Assembly (NCBI RefSeq): GCF_001042485.2
Contig: NZ_LBMN02000018.1
Location: 78,048-142,047 of the forward strand
Direction of reading: 5' to 3'
DNA length: 64,000 nucleotides
Source: Bacillus paralicheniformis
GTDB lineage: Bacteria > Bacillota > Bacilli > Bacillales > Bacillaceae
Part shown: in pieces, positions 1 through 9,030 of the stretch
Layout of the letters: each line of letters begins with the position of its first letter
Position numbering within the stretch: the first letter of the stretch is position 1
The notes under the pieces: model-generated
The model's database searches: none
What the model saw: the letters and a program-made list of their open reading frames with translations, nothing else
What the model was told of the DNA's origin: nothing
Made by a program: the position numbers and the translations under genes

Positions 1-1081
1 CGGTCACAAAGGCTTTGTCAAGCGAAAGAGTGCCGTTCACGTTGACGGTAAACTCTTTACAGTCTTTGACGAAAGCTCTGAAACGGTCTTTGGAAAGGGA
101 TGAAAACGTTTCAGAAGGATCAATCTTGTTGCGCTCGAGAAGAAACAGCAGATACCTTTCCTGCATCCAAGGCTTCAGCATGTTTTTGAGTGATTTTTTC
201 GGAGCGTCCTTTAATTCTTTATGCATGTTTTGAAAAAGCTGTTCTTCATGAATGTCAGGGAACAAGTCGATTTTCAGCCTGACTTTTTCCTGCTTTTTCA
301 ACTCTTTAACGACAAATTGGCTGCACCTGAGGACAGCGGGCCCAGAAAGTCCAAAATGGGTAAAAATCATATCCATTTGGTGGGTGATGACCGGTTTTCC
401 TTTTTTGTTCAATACGCTGAGAGCGACGTTTCTCAATGATAGGCCTTGCAATGTTTTCTGCTTGATAAAAGGCTCGTCAGACGTAACCGGAACTTCTGTC
501 GGGAACAGTTCCGTAATCGTATGTCCGGCTTTTTCCGCCCATTCATAGCCGTCTCCGGTCGATCCTGTATGCGGGACGCTTTTCCCGCCGACAGCGATAA
601 CGACAGAGCCCGCTCCAATTTCTTCGCCGCTGCCTGTCACGATCCCGCACGCTTTTTCTTCATTGTATAGGACTGTTTTCACTTTTTCGTTTGTCCGCAC
701 GCTTACATGAAGCTGTTCAAGCCTTGTTAAAAGTGCATCCACTACGCTCTGCGCCTTGTCGGAGACAGGAAACATTCTTCCGTGATCTTCCTCTTTCAGC
801 TTGACGCCAAGGCGCTCAAAAAATTTGATGATGTCCTCGTTGTTAAATTCAGAAAAAGCGCTGTACAAAAAGCGTCCGTTTCCGGGAATATGCCGGATGA
901 TCTCATCAACCGGCAAGCGGTTCGTCACATTGCACCGTCCGCCTCCCGAAATGGCCAGCTTGCGGCCGAGTTTGTTTCCTTTGTCAATCAAAAGTACGTC
1001 CGCCCCCTGTTCACCGGCCGCGATGGCGGCCATCAGCCCGGAGGGGCCTCCGCCGATGACGATGACATCAAAATACTTCAT
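1..1081 (-). CDS. ytfP: NAD(P)/FAD-dependent oxidoreductase YtfP (HI0933/BaiN-like family), 3' end outside window
   Basis: The minus strand is open from an ATG at 1081 to the left edge, so about 360 N-terminal residues are visible and the C-terminus is cut off by the window. An FAD-binding dinucleotide fold is seen at the start: GGGPSG at residues 10-15, an acidic residue (D33) ending the second strand, then the family signature GGGRCNVTN at residues 46-54. This family is flavin-dependent; its physiological substrate in Bacillus is not established, so I give only the fold and family. It is divergent from murJ, with about 235 bp between the two starts. It is recognised as B. subtilis YtfP by sequence and position next to ytgP. 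Confidence 0.9.
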   Translation of the reverse strand, partial: MKYFDVIVIGGGPSGLMAAIAAGEQGADVLLIDKGNKLGRKLAISGGGRCNVTNRLPVDEIIRHIPGNGRFLYSAFSEFNNEDIIKFFERLGVKLKEEDHGRMFPVSDKAQSVVDALLTRLEQLHVSVRTNEKVKTVLYNEEKACGIVTGSGEEIGAGSVVIAVGGKSVPHTGSTGDGYEWAEKAGHTITELFPTEVPVTSDEPFIKQKTLQGLSLRNVALSVLNKKGKPVITHQMDMIFTHFGLSGPAVLRCSQFVVKELKKQEKVRLKIDLFPDIHEEQLFQNMHKELKDAPKKSLKNMLKPWMQERYLLFLLERNKIDPSETFSSLSKDRFRAFVKDCKEFTVNVNGTLSLDKAFVT

Positions 1082-1315
1082 ACCAATATCCTCAACTTTC
1101 CTGTCTTGTAGAGCCTGCATTCTGTGCAGGCGGGAGGGATTTCATCAGATAATATCCGCGCTCCATCTTCTTATTATAACGAAAGATCGGCTGGATGAAA
1201 AAACGTTAAAACATGGGGATGTTAAAATTTAGCCATGTTATTATTACCTGAGTAATGCGCCTGTATGTTAAAATAGAAAAGTTGAATCTATTGAAGAAAA
1301 ATGGTGATTGGGAAC

Positions 1316-2944
1316 ATGTCAAGCAAACTGTTAAGAGGCACCTTTGTATTAACGCTTGGTACCTATATTTCAAGGATCCTCGGAATGATTTACTTGATTC
1401 CGTTCGGAGCCATGGTCGGTGCCACCGGCGGTGCCCTGTTCCAGTACGGTTATAATCAATATACGATTTTTTTAAGCATTGCGACCATGGGATTTCCGGC
1501 GGCCGTGTCCAAATTTGTTTCAAAATATAACTCGATGGGCGATTATGAAACAACGAGAAGGATGCTGCGCGCCGGAATGTCGATGATGCTCGTCACAGGC
1601 ATCATTGCTTTCTCCATTCTATATTTGTCTGCCCCGTTTTTTGCGGAGATGGCCCTCGGCGGAACAGAAAACAACGGGCTGACGATTGAACATGTCGTGT
1701 ATGTCATTCGCATGGTCAGTCTCGCTTTACTTGTTGTGCCGATCCTGGCGCTGATCAGAGGCTTTTTCCAAGGTCACCAGATGATGGGGCCGACAGCCGT
1801 TTCACAGGTCGTTGAACAAATTGCCAGAATCGTCTTTCTATTAACGGCTACTTATTTGGTGATCAAAGTATTAGACGGAGGGCTTGTCGTAGCTGTCGGC
1901 TATGCGACTTTTGCGGCTTTGATCGGCGCATTCGCGGGGCTGTTCACGCTTTATTTTTCCTGGCAGAAAAGAAAAGGGGCGCTTTTGGCGCTGAAGCCGA
2001 ACCTGGTTCCTTCCGCCAATATTACGTATCGGCAAATGTTTAAGGAGCTGTTCAGCTATGCCGCCCCATACATCTTTGTCGGATTGGCGATACCGCTTTA
2101 CCAGTACATTGATACGAATACGTTTAATAAAGCGATGATTGCAGCCGGCTATCAAAACATCAGCCAGGATTTGATGGCGATCGTGACGCTGTACGTGCCA
2201 AAGCTTGTGATGATACCGGTATCTCTCGCGACGGCATTCGGCCTGACATTGATCCCGGCGGTGACTGAAAACTTTACCAACAAAGATTTCCCTGCTTTAA
2301 ATAAACAGATTGATCAGGCGATGCAGATCATTCTTTTTATCGTTCTTCCTGCATCAGTCGGTATGGCTCTTTTATCGGGTCCGGTTTACACGTTCTTTTA
2401 CGGCTCGGAAAGCCTGCTCCCTGAAATGGGACGAGATATTTTGTTCTGGTACGCGCCCGTGGCGCTGTTATTCTCGCTCTTCACCGTCAACGCTGCGATT
2501 TTGCAGGGGGTGAACAAGCAGAAATTTGCGGTTGTCAGCCTGATGATCGGGATTGTAATCAAAATCGGGCTTAACGTTCCGCTCATCAAGCTGTTTCAAG
2601 GAAGCGGATCGATTTTGGCAACGGCGCTCGGCTATTCAGCGTCACTCCTGTACGGATTTATTATGATTAAACGCCATGCCGGCTATTCGTATCGCAAACT
2701 GTTTAAACGGTTTTTGCTGATGCTGATCCTGACGGCGGTCATGGGCATCATGTTGCTGCTTGTTCAGGCGCTACTCAGTCTGTTTATTTCATATGAAGGC
2801 GGGCAGATCAAATCTGCTGTCGTCATTTTCATCACAACCGCGGTCGGCGGATCGGTTTATCTGTACTTGGCTTACCGTGTGAAACTGCTCGAAAAAATGT
2901 TCGGTCAGCGGTTGAATCGCTTTTTCAAAAGAAAGGCCTCCTAA
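1316..2944 (+). CDS. murJ: Lipid II flippase MurJ (YtgP), MOP/MATE-like polysaccharide exporter family
   Basis: A 542-residue polytopic membrane protein with about 14 hydrophobic segments. It belongs to the PST/MVF branch of the MOP superfamily and matches B. subtilis YtgP, shown to be the MurJ that flips lipid-linked peptidoglycan precursor across the membrane, with Amj as alternate. The basic N-terminus (SSKLLRGT) leads into the first helix, and the protein ends in a Lys/Arg-rich tail. An upstream in-frame ATG exists at 1301, but I choose 1316 because GGTGAT at 1303-1308 is a properly spaced ribosome site and the homologue starts MSSKLL. The rsuA-type gene follows 40 bp later on the same strand. 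Confidence 0.93.
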   Translation: MSSKLLRGTFVLTLGTYISRILGMIYLIPFGAMVGATGGALFQYGYNQYTIFLSIATMGFPAAVSKFVSKYNSMGDYETTRRMLRAGMSMMLVTGIIAFSILYLSAPFFAEMALGGTENNGLTIEHVVYVIRMVSLALLVVPILALIRGFFQGHQMMGPTAVSQVVEQIARIVFLLTATYLVIKVLDGGLVVAVGYATFAALIGAFAGLFTLYFSWQKRKGALLALKPNLVPSANITYRQMFKELFSYAAPYIFVGLAIPLYQYIDTNTFNKAMIAAGYQNISQDLMAIVTLYVPKLVMIPVSLATAFGLTLIPAVTENFTNKDFPALNKQIDQAMQIILFIVLPASVGMALLSGPVYTFFYGSESLLPEMGRDILFWYAPVALLFSLFTVNAAILQGVNKQKFAVVSLMIGIVIKIGLNVPLIKLFQGSGSILATALGYSASLLYGFIMIKRHAGYSYRKLFKRFLLMLILTAVMGIMLLLVQALLSLFISYEGGQIKSAVVIFITTAVGGSVYLYLAYRVKLLEKMFGQRLNRFFKRKAS

Positions 2945-2984
2945 AAAGGGCTTTTCTTTTTATGTAAAAAAAGGGAGTGTCTTC

Positions 2985-3707
2985 ATGAGATTGGATAAAC
3001 TGTTGTCAAACAGCGGCTACGGTTCGAGAAAAGAAGTCAAAAAAATGCTGAAAAACGGGGCGGTACGCGTGAATGATCAACTGATCAAAGACGCAAAAGA
3101 GCATGTAGACCCGGAATCAGACGACATCACGGTTTACGGCGAACCCGTCGTTTATCAGGAATTTATTTACTTGATGATGAACAAGCCGCAAGGCGTGCTG
3201 TCAGCGACAGAAGACAGCCGCCAGGAAACGGTTGTTGATTTGCTCGATCCGGAGCTGCTGAGGTTTGAGCCGTTTCCGGTCGGAAGGCTTGACAAGGATA
3301 CCGAGGGGCTGCTGCTTTTAACGAATGACGGCCAGTTGGCACACCAGCTTTTATCGCCGAAAAAACACGTGCCTAAAACGTATGAAGTACATGTCGATAA
3401 GCCGATTGATCAGGCGGCTCTCGATCAGCTTGAAAAAGGGGTCGATATCGGTGAAGGATATGTCACAAAACCGGCTGAAGTGTCGCTTTTGGCAAGCGAA
3501 AACGGCGTGGAACGTCTGCTTTTGACAATAACGGAAGGAAAATTTCATCAGGTTAAAAGAATGCTGAAGGCGGTCGGCCGTGACGTCATCTATTTAAAGC
3601 GACTGAAAATGGGGGATGTCGATCTTGATGGAGAGCTTTTGCCGGGGGAATACAGAGAGCTCTCTGAGCACGAGCTTGCCGCATTGCAAAACAAAAAGAC
3701 ACTCTGA
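2985..3707 (+). CDS. ytzG: Ribosomal small-subunit pseudouridine synthase, RsuA/RluB family (YtzG)
   Basis: 240 residues. An N-terminal S4 RNA-binding domain (residues 1-60, RLDKLLSNSGYGSR) is followed by the pseudouridine synthase core with the family II motif GRLDKDTEG at 100-108, where D103 is the expected catalytic aspartate. By family it isomerises a uridine in 16S rRNA, most likely the RsuA site, although the RluB/E/F group cannot be excluded by motif alone. The start is an ATG with AAGGGAG upstream. It lies 40 bp downstream of murJ with no clear terminator between, so co-transcription is likely; a strong hairpin terminator follows. Confidence 0.9.
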   Translation: MRLDKLLSNSGYGSRKEVKKMLKNGAVRVNDQLIKDAKEHVDPESDDITVYGEPVVYQEFIYLMMNKPQGVLSATEDSRQETVVDLLDPELLRFEPFPVGRLDKDTEGLLLLTNDGQLAHQLLSPKKHVPKTYEVHVDKPIDQAALDQLEKGVDIGEGYVTKPAEVSLLASENGVERLLLTITEGKFHQVKRMLKAVGRDVIYLKRLKMGDVDLDGELLPGEYRELSEHELAALQNKKTL

Positions 3708-3739
3708 TTCGTCGAGTGCCTGTAGAGCTGGTTTATGGG

Positions 3740-3770
3740 GCATCAAACTTCATCGGGTTTGATGCTTTTT
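3740..3770 (+). terminator. Rho-independent terminator after ytzG
   Basis: A perfect 9-bp stem (GCATCAAAC with GTTTGATGC), an 8-nt loop and a T-rich tail end the murJ-ytzG unit. Confidence 0.8.
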
Positions 3771-3829
3771 ATGTTTGATGGCTGTCCTATATGATATTCA
3801 GCGCTAAAGTTCAATTTTTCAGAATATTA

Positions 3830-4051
3830 CTATGAGGAGATTTTCACTTTTTTTCTTGTAGTCTCCCATTTGCCTCTGCTGGGGCTGTGTACTAGATCGT
3901 TGTATGCCAACACATTCAGATCACGCTGGATTGTTCTCGGTGTAGTGCCAAATTCATCAACCAGTTCCTGGGTTGTAACGAGTCCTTTTTCTTGAATGAA
4001 CATGTATACTGATTTGATCCTGGTTAGCATTCGGTTTGTTGAAGGTTTCAA
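3830..4051 (-). CDS. ytzE: Small DeoR-type helix-turn-helix regulator (YtzE)
   Basis: 73 residues consisting almost only of a DeoR-like winged helix-turn-helix. The recognition region (LVDEFGTTPRTIQRDL, about residues 27-42) is typical of the DeoR N-terminus, but the C-terminal sugar-phosphate sensing domain of full-length members is absent. B. subtilis YtzE is similarly short, so this is the normal form and not a truncation here. The start is TTG, with GGGAGTGG ending 5 nt upstream. It is transcribed alone, convergent with ytzG and divergent from ythP. Effector and targets are unknown; the neighbouring ythPQ genes are an obvious but unproven candidate. Confidence 0.8.
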   Translation of the reverse strand: MKPSTNRMLTRIKSVYMFIQEKGLVTTQELVDEFGTTPRTIQRDLNVLAYNDLVHSPSRGKWETTRKKVKISS

Positions 4052-4322
4052 ACAACCACTCCCTATCGTATGATCGAATGGACTTGACTACCACAACTTA
4101 CGACTCCAAAATGCAGCATGGACGGTTAGCGACCATTTCTTGAAAATGATCAATAAATATTATACACGATCTCTTTGCCAAATATCCAGAAAAAAGCCGG
4201 AGCCAAATTAATGAAAAAATGAAAATCGTGAGCAGAACATGCAGTACGATCACGTTTTTTTGCCAAAAAAATTTTAAACTTTTTCTAGCTTCATACGTAG
4301 TAAAAGAGAGGTGGTAAAGATA

Positions 4323-5030
4323 ATGAAATTAAAAGTGCATATTGAAAAATCCGGTTATGAAGAAAAGGAATCGGCGATCGAAAATATATCGTTTACTGTG
4401 GGGGAAGGCGAGCTTGTCGGATTAATCGGACCGAATGGAGCGGGGAAAAGCACGACAATTAAAACGATACTCGGTTTAACAAGGCATATGGCCGGGCAGG
4501 TTGAATGGGCTGAAACGTCAAACTATGCATACATACCTGAACAGCCCAGTTTTTACGACGAATTGACTTTATGGGAGCATATCACGGCTTTAGGGACGTT
4601 TTTGCAGGAGGACGAGTCCTCGTTTTTGCCGAGGGCGAATCGGCTCATCGAGCGATTCTCGCTGGAGCATGCGCTTCATGATTATCCGGGGAGCTTTTCG
4701 AAAGGGATGCAGCAAAAGCTGATGCTGATCCATGCTTTTCTCATGCAGCCTGATCTATATATTATCGATGAACCGTTTATCGGGCTCGACCCGATCGCAA
4801 GCCGCCTCTTTTTGGATATGCTGAAAGAAGAGCAGAAGCGGGGAGCGGGTATTTTGCTTTGTACGCATGTGCTGGATACCGCCGAGAAGATCTGTGACCG
4901 TTTTTTGCTGATTTCAAATGGCCGTCTGATGCTGGAAGGTACGCTCGAAGAGCTGCAGGAGAAAACCGGCCTTTCGGGTGGCTCGCTGCTTGACTGCTTT
5001 TACTTTGCTGTAAAAGGTGCTCCCGCATGA
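4323..5030 (+). CDS. ythP: ABC transporter ATP-binding protein YthP (EcsA-like)
   Basis: 235 residues, a single ABC ATPase domain. Walker A (GPNGAGKST) is at 36-44, a non-standard signature FSKGMQQK at 125-132 replaces LSGGQ, and Walker B with the catalytic glutamate is LYIIDE at 145-150, followed by the D-loop. The signature form SKGMQQK is typical of the EcsA-type group. It energises the membrane partner encoded by ythQ, whose ATG overlaps this stop by 4 bp (ATGA), implying translational coupling. I choose ATG 4323 over GTG 4311 because AGAGAGGTGG ends 9 nt upstream of it. The substrate is unknown. Confidence 0.9.
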   Translation: MKLKVHIEKSGYEEKESAIENISFTVGEGELVGLIGPNGAGKSTTIKTILGLTRHMAGQVEWAETSNYAYIPEQPSFYDELTLWEHITALGTFLQEDESSFLPRANRLIERFSLEHALHDYPGSFSKGMQQKLMLIHAFLMQPDLYIIDEPFIGLDPIASRLFLDMLKEEQKRGAGILLCTHVLDTAEKICDRFLLISNGRLMLEGTLEELQEKTGLSGGSLLDCFYFAVKGAPA

Positions 5031-6187
5031 GCGGCCGGGCTCTGTTTATCAGCAGGCTGAAAGCGGACTGTCTTTATCAGCTCCGGATCATCAAACTGGT
5101 CATCGATTGGACGGTTGCGCTGTATATTGTACTGCCTGCGGCTGGAATCGGCGTTTATCAATATATCAAATGGCTGAATGGAGGGTCGTTTGATAACGGA
5201 TGGCAGGCCGGATTGATTGTGCTTGCTCCGGCCGTTTTTACGCTGTTTGGGTCTGTGAGGACATTTTTAATGGAAGCTGATCAGCTTTATTTGTTGCAAA
5301 AAAAGACACTCGTGCTGGACATGAAAAGGTGCGGCTATTTATATTGTCTGTTTATCCAGTTTTGCAAATGGCTGTTGGCGGCGGCCGTGTTTACTCCTCT
5401 GTTCGTCAGACAATTTGGGATTGAACTGCCCGCTTGTCTCGCCGTATTCTTTTTTTATTTCTGTCTCAATTCCTTGATCACCGTCTTGAAGAGGCGGAAC
5501 ATCGGATGGCAGTACAAGCTGAAACACCGGGTGCTGAACGCCGGACTGATCTTTTTCGTGTGGCTGTCGGCTTGTGCAGTTGTTTTGTTGTTTTCCTGGC
5601 CGGTTGTAATCTTGAGCGGCATGGTGCTGTCTGTGGCCGCGCTGAAGACCGCCGGCGGCACTCTCGGCAACATGTATCTATTTTATGAAGAGGTTGAATT
5701 TGATAACAGAAGAAAGCTGAGACTCGCAAAATTTTTCCTGTCGCTGAACCTGGATGGAAGCGTGCCGAAGCAGGGGAAACGAGGGGCAAAAGGGCCGCGG
5801 CTGTTCTTTAAAAAATCTCGGAACATCTTTAAAGCCCGTACAGTGCAAAATGGCCTTAAGGAAATCTTTTTTAAAGTGATGCTGCGCCATCCGGACTATA
5901 AAAGACAGGTTATGCAAATGATCGGCATTTTTACGGCGCTGATCATGGTTGGACCGATCTGGATGAAAGCGGGCGCTCTCCTGGTTTTTGCCTTCGCTTA
6001 TCGAAGTCTGTTGTCCGTCCATTTTGACAAGGTGATGGAACGCGTTTTTTTGCTGGGGGCAGACAAAGAAAGCAACGCTTTTTATGAAGCCAGGCGGAAT
6101 TCCATTGACTGGTTTTTCTATCCGGGGTTGATCTGGTGCTGCCTCGTCATCGCGCTCAGCCTGATGCTGAAAACCCCGTCTTTTTAA
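5027..6187 (+). CDS. ythQ: ABC transporter permease YthQ (EcsB-like)
   Basis: 386 residues with several hydrophobic segments in two clusters (about 20-115 and 295-385) separated by a basic cytoplasmic stretch. It resembles EcsB, the membrane half of the Ecs exporter. Its start overlaps the ythP stop by 4 bp, so the pair should be made stoichiometrically. The last codons and the stop lie inside a perfect palindrome that also serves as the terminator shared with the convergent pbuO. Family members are linked to secretion and membrane stress through Ecs; function of this pair specifically is not established. Confidence 0.85.
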   Translation: MSGRALFISRLKADCLYQLRIIKLVIDWTVALYIVLPAAGIGVYQYIKWLNGGSFDNGWQAGLIVLAPAVFTLFGSVRTFLMEADQLYLLQKKTLVLDMKRCGYLYCLFIQFCKWLLAAAVFTPLFVRQFGIELPACLAVFFFYFCLNSLITVLKRRNIGWQYKLKHRVLNAGLIFFVWLSACAVVLLFSWPVVILSGMVLSVAALKTAGGTLGNMYLFYEEVEFDNRRKLRLAKFFLSLNLDGSVPKQGKRGAKGPRLFFKKSRNIFKARTVQNGLKEIFFKVMLRHPDYKRQVMQMIGIFTALIMVGPIWMKAGALLVFAFAYRSLLSVHFDKVMERVFLLGADKESNAFYEARRNSIDWFFYPGLIWCCLVIALSLMLKTPSF

Positions 6188-6200
6188 AAAAGACGGGGTT
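6172..6200. terminator. Bidirectional terminator between ythQ and pbuO, embedded in the ythQ stop
   Basis: AACCCCGTCTTTTT pairs with AAAAAGACGGGGTT (14 bp with a 1-base centre; in RNA more probably a 9-bp GC-rich stem with a T/A loop). The ythQ TAA at 6185-6187 is at the centre. The minus strand reads TTTTC after the stem, serving pbuO. Confidence 0.7.
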
Positions 6201-6207
6201 CAGTCGT

Positions 6208-7515
6208 TTAATGCCCTTCCAAAAAGAAGAGGTGTATGAAAAAGAGAACGGCAAACACGAAGACAAGCGGATGAATTTCGCGCCATTTGCCTTTCGCGGC
6301 TTTGACAATCGGATAAGAAATAAACCCGAGGGAAATGCCTGTCGCAATAGATGATGTCAGCGGCATTGTCAAAATGACGAGAAAGGCCGGGAATGCTTCG
6401 TCAAGCTCTTTCCAGCGAATGTTGGTGACAGCGCCGATCATCATGCTTCCTACAATGATCAATGCCGGCGACGTAATCGCCGAGATCCCGGAGACCGCGC
6501 TCACAAGCGGGCTGAAAAACAGCGCCGCTCCGAAAAGCACAGCGACTGTTAAAGACGTAAGCCCTGTTCTTCCGCCTGCGGCCACCCCTGCGGATGATTC
6601 GATATAAGCGGTCGTCGGGCTTGTCCCGAACATTGCGCCGATCGTCGTCGCTGTCGAATCGGCAAGAAGGGCTTTTCTTGCATTCGGCAGTTTGTTGTTT
6701 TTCATGAGTCCGGCTTGTTCGGCGACACCGATCATCGTTCCTGTCGTATCAAAAATCGTGACGAGCAGGAACGAGAAGACAACCGAATAAAGGCCGTAGT
6801 GGACGACATCTCCAAAAGCGGCGAAAGGGTTTGTGACGATCAGTTTTTCCGGCAGATGAGGCATTGACAGAATCCCTTTGGTAAACTCAAGCTGGCCGGT
6901 AAAAAAGGCGATCAGGCCGGTTAAGATCATACCGAAAAATAGAGCGCCGTTCACATTCATGACCATCAAAACGACGGAGAAAGCCAAGCCGATTAGTGCC
7001 AGGATCACTCCGGCCGAGTGCAGATTGCCGAGTCCGACCAAATTGGATTCATTGGCGGTAATGATTCCGGCTCCTCTCAGACCGACAAAAGCGATAAACA
7101 AGCCGATTCCGGCGGTAATCCCGTATTTTAGGTTAGCCGGAATGGCTTCGATCAGTTGTTTTCTAAGAGGTGTTAGCGATAAGATAATAAAGAGGATACC
7201 GGCCGCGAAAACAGCGCTGAACGCTGTCTGGTAAGAAATTTCGCCGTTGGACGAGCCGACGACTGACACTGCAAAATACGCATTCAACCCCATCCCGGGT
7301 GCAATCGCGATCGGAAAGTTGGCGGAAAGCGCCATCCAAAGCGTTCCGACGACGGCAGCAATGATTGTGGCAGTGAACACTTGATCAAACGGGACGCCTG
7401 TACCGGATAGGATACTAGGGTTGACCACGACGATATAAACCATTGTAAAGAAGGTTGTAATACCGGCGAGGATTTCTTTTTTGACTGTGGTTTGGTTTTC
7501 TTTTATGTTAAACAT
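6208..7515 (-). CDS. pbuO: Purine (guanine/hypoxanthine or adenine) permease PbuO, AzgA family
   Basis: 435 residues, highly hydrophobic, NCS2/AzgA-type nucleobase permease. Family landmarks are visible: AGITTFFTMVYI near the N-terminus, then IAPGMGLNAYF, VTIFDTTGTMIG and FGTSPTTAYIES. B. subtilis PbuO, at the same locus, takes up guanine and hypoxanthine. Upstream in-frame TTG (7527) and ATG (7518) starts are too close to the GGAGG motif, so I place the start at ATG 7515. A PurBox pair and an extended -10 element lie directly upstream, so repression by PurR when purines are abundant is expected. It converges on ythQ. Confidence 0.92.
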   Translation of the reverse strand: MFNIKENQTTVKKEILAGITTFFTMVYIVVVNPSILSGTGVPFDQVFTATIIAAVVGTLWMALSANFPIAIAPGMGLNAYFAVSVVGSSNGEISYQTAFSAVFAAGILFIILSLTPLRKQLIEAIPANLKYGITAGIGLFIAFVGLRGAGIITANESNLVGLGNLHSAGVILALIGLAFSVVLMVMNVNGALFFGMILTGLIAFFTGQLEFTKGILSMPHLPEKLIVTNPFAAFGDVVHYGLYSVVFSFLLVTIFDTTGTMIGVAEQAGLMKNNKLPNARKALLADSTATTIGAMFGTSPTTAYIESSAGVAAGGRTGLTSLTVAVLFGAALFFSPLVSAVSGISAITSPALIIVGSMMIGAVTNIRWKELDEAFPAFLVILTMPLTSSIATGISLGFISYPIVKAAKGKWREIHPLVFVFAVLFFIHLFFLEGH

Positions 7516-7525
7516 CATTTCCTCC

Positions 7526-7570
7526 AATAACGAACATTATAGCAAAACAATATCTATATTATTCGTTATC
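7526..7570 (-). promoter_or_regulatory. PurR operator (PurBox pair) overlapping the pbuO -10 element
   Basis: Two inverted CGAA-centred boxes (CGAACATTAT at 7531-7540 and its partner ending TTCG at 7562-7565) are separated by 27 nt between the CGAA and TTCG cores, the geometry of Bacillus PurBox pairs. On the minus strand an extended -10 TGCTATAAT overlaps the gene-proximal box (TATAAT = 7541-7536), predicting a very short leader of about 14 nt. Box identity is by comparison with the known consensus. Confidence 0.7.
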
Positions 7571-7622
7571 GGGTGTTTTTGCAAGGGTTTTTGGCTAAAC
7601 TGAAAAAAGAAGGGGCGAAATT

Positions 7623-9014
7623 ATGAACTGGGAACAGGAAGTGTCAAAAAGACGGAATGAGATCGTAGAGGATATTCAAGGTTTTTTAAAAATCAACAGC
7701 GTCCTTGATGAAGAGACGGCGGGTCCGGGTCGGCCGTTTGGAAAAGGAATTCAAGAATGCCTGACAGCGCTTTTGAATAAAGGGGAAGAAAGCGGATTTA
7801 CGGTCAAAAATCTTGACGGGTATGCAGGCCATATCGAATGGGGGAAAGGCGAGGAGATCATCGGCGTGCTTTGCCATATTGATGTCGTTCCGCCCGGAGA
7901 TGGCTGGACGAGTGATCCGTTTGCTGCAGAAATTAGAGACGGCCGCATCTATGCAAGAGGAGCGCTTGATGATAAAGGGCCGACAATGGCCGCGTATCAT
8001 GCATTAAAAATTGTCAAAGACTCCGGCCTCCCATTATCAAAGCGAATCAGAATGATTATCGGCACTGATGAAGAAAGCGACTGGCGCTGTGTGGAGCATT
8101 ATTTTAAACACGAAGAGATGCCTTCGGCCGGTTTTGCGCCTGATGCTGATTTTCCGATTATCTATGCGGAAAAAGGCCTGATTGACGCGGCTTTAAAAAT
8201 TGAAACTGATCAAGCGGAAACAGGTGCGGACTTAACATTGGAGACTTTCCGGTCCGGCCGGCGTCTGAACATGGTGCCTGATGACGCCGAAGCCGTCCTA
8301 GAGGGGTCTGCCCCATCAGGTTTTGAAGAGTCATTTGTCCGGTTTGTAAAAGAAAAGCGTGCAGAAGGGCGTATTTTTCAAGAAGACGGCAGACTGACAT
8401 TAACCGTGTACGGCAAATCAGCTCACGCCATGGAGCCTAATAACGGTGTCAATGCCGGCCTCATTTTGTCCGAGTTTTTACATACCCAATCCCTTGACAG
8501 AGCCGGGCTCCAGTTTGTTCAAACGGTTAGCGGGGCTTTTGCCGGAGATACGAGAGGGAAAAAAATCGGCATCGGCTGCCGCGATGACATCAGTGGAGAG
8601 TTGACGTTGAATGTCGGCCGGCTGCAGTATGAACAGGAAAAAGGCGGAGAAGCCCATATTAACATCCGCTATCCTGTGACTGAAGAGAGCGATCGGGTGA
8701 AATCCGGGCTTTCGCAAATAAAGGGCGCCCGGCTGGTGAGCTTTAAAGACAGCAAGCCCCATCATGTAGCAAAAGACCATAAGCTGATCCAAACGCTGCA
8801 GCGGGTCTATGAGGAGCAGACAGGGGAAACGGCACAATTAATTTCGATCGGAGGGGCGACATATGCACGGTCACTGGAAGCCGGCGTGGCATTTGGACCG
8901 CTGTTTCCAGGCCGTCCCGACGTTGCCCATCAGAAAGACGAGTATATGGAAATTGATGATCTGCTGAAGGCTGTATCGATATATGCACAGGCCATTTATG
9001 AATTGGCGAAGTAG
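7623..9014 (+). CDS. pepV: Dipeptidase PepV (M20 metallopeptidase, YtjP)
   Basis: 463 residues, cytoplasmic di-zinc M20 dipeptidase that splits dipeptides with broad specificity. Zinc and catalytic residues are seen in CHIDVVPPG (H85, D87), ARGALDDKGP (D116/D117) and GTDEES (general base/ligand E150-E151); the late histidine is in the region around residues 430-440 (GRPDVAHQ). Length fits PepV (about 465-470). The ATG has GAAGGGGCG upstream. The DUF2691 gene begins 16 bp after the stop and is probably co-transcribed. It is divergent from pbuO. Confidence 0.93.
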   Translation: MNWEQEVSKRRNEIVEDIQGFLKINSVLDEETAGPGRPFGKGIQECLTALLNKGEESGFTVKNLDGYAGHIEWGKGEEIIGVLCHIDVVPPGDGWTSDPFAAEIRDGRIYARGALDDKGPTMAAYHALKIVKDSGLPLSKRIRMIIGTDEESDWRCVEHYFKHEEMPSAGFAPDADFPIIYAEKGLIDAALKIETDQAETGADLTLETFRSGRRLNMVPDDAEAVLEGSAPSGFEESFVRFVKEKRAEGRIFQEDGRLTLTVYGKSAHAMEPNNGVNAGLILSEFLHTQSLDRAGLQFVQTVSGAFAGDTRGKKIGIGCRDDISGELTLNVGRLQYEQEKGGEAHINIRYPVTEESDRVKSGLSQIKGARLVSFKDSKPHHVAKDHKLIQTLQRVYEEQTGETAQLISIGGATYARSLEAGVAFGPLFPGRPDVAHQKDEYMEIDDLLKAVSIYAQAIYELAK

Positions 9015-9030
9015 CAAAGAGAGTGATGAC

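Noticed and set aside
4225..4262. CGTGA/TCACG arms followed by seven T upstream of ythP
   Set aside because: Five-base-pair stem with an 18-nt loop and no plus-strand gene feeding into it after the ytzG terminator.
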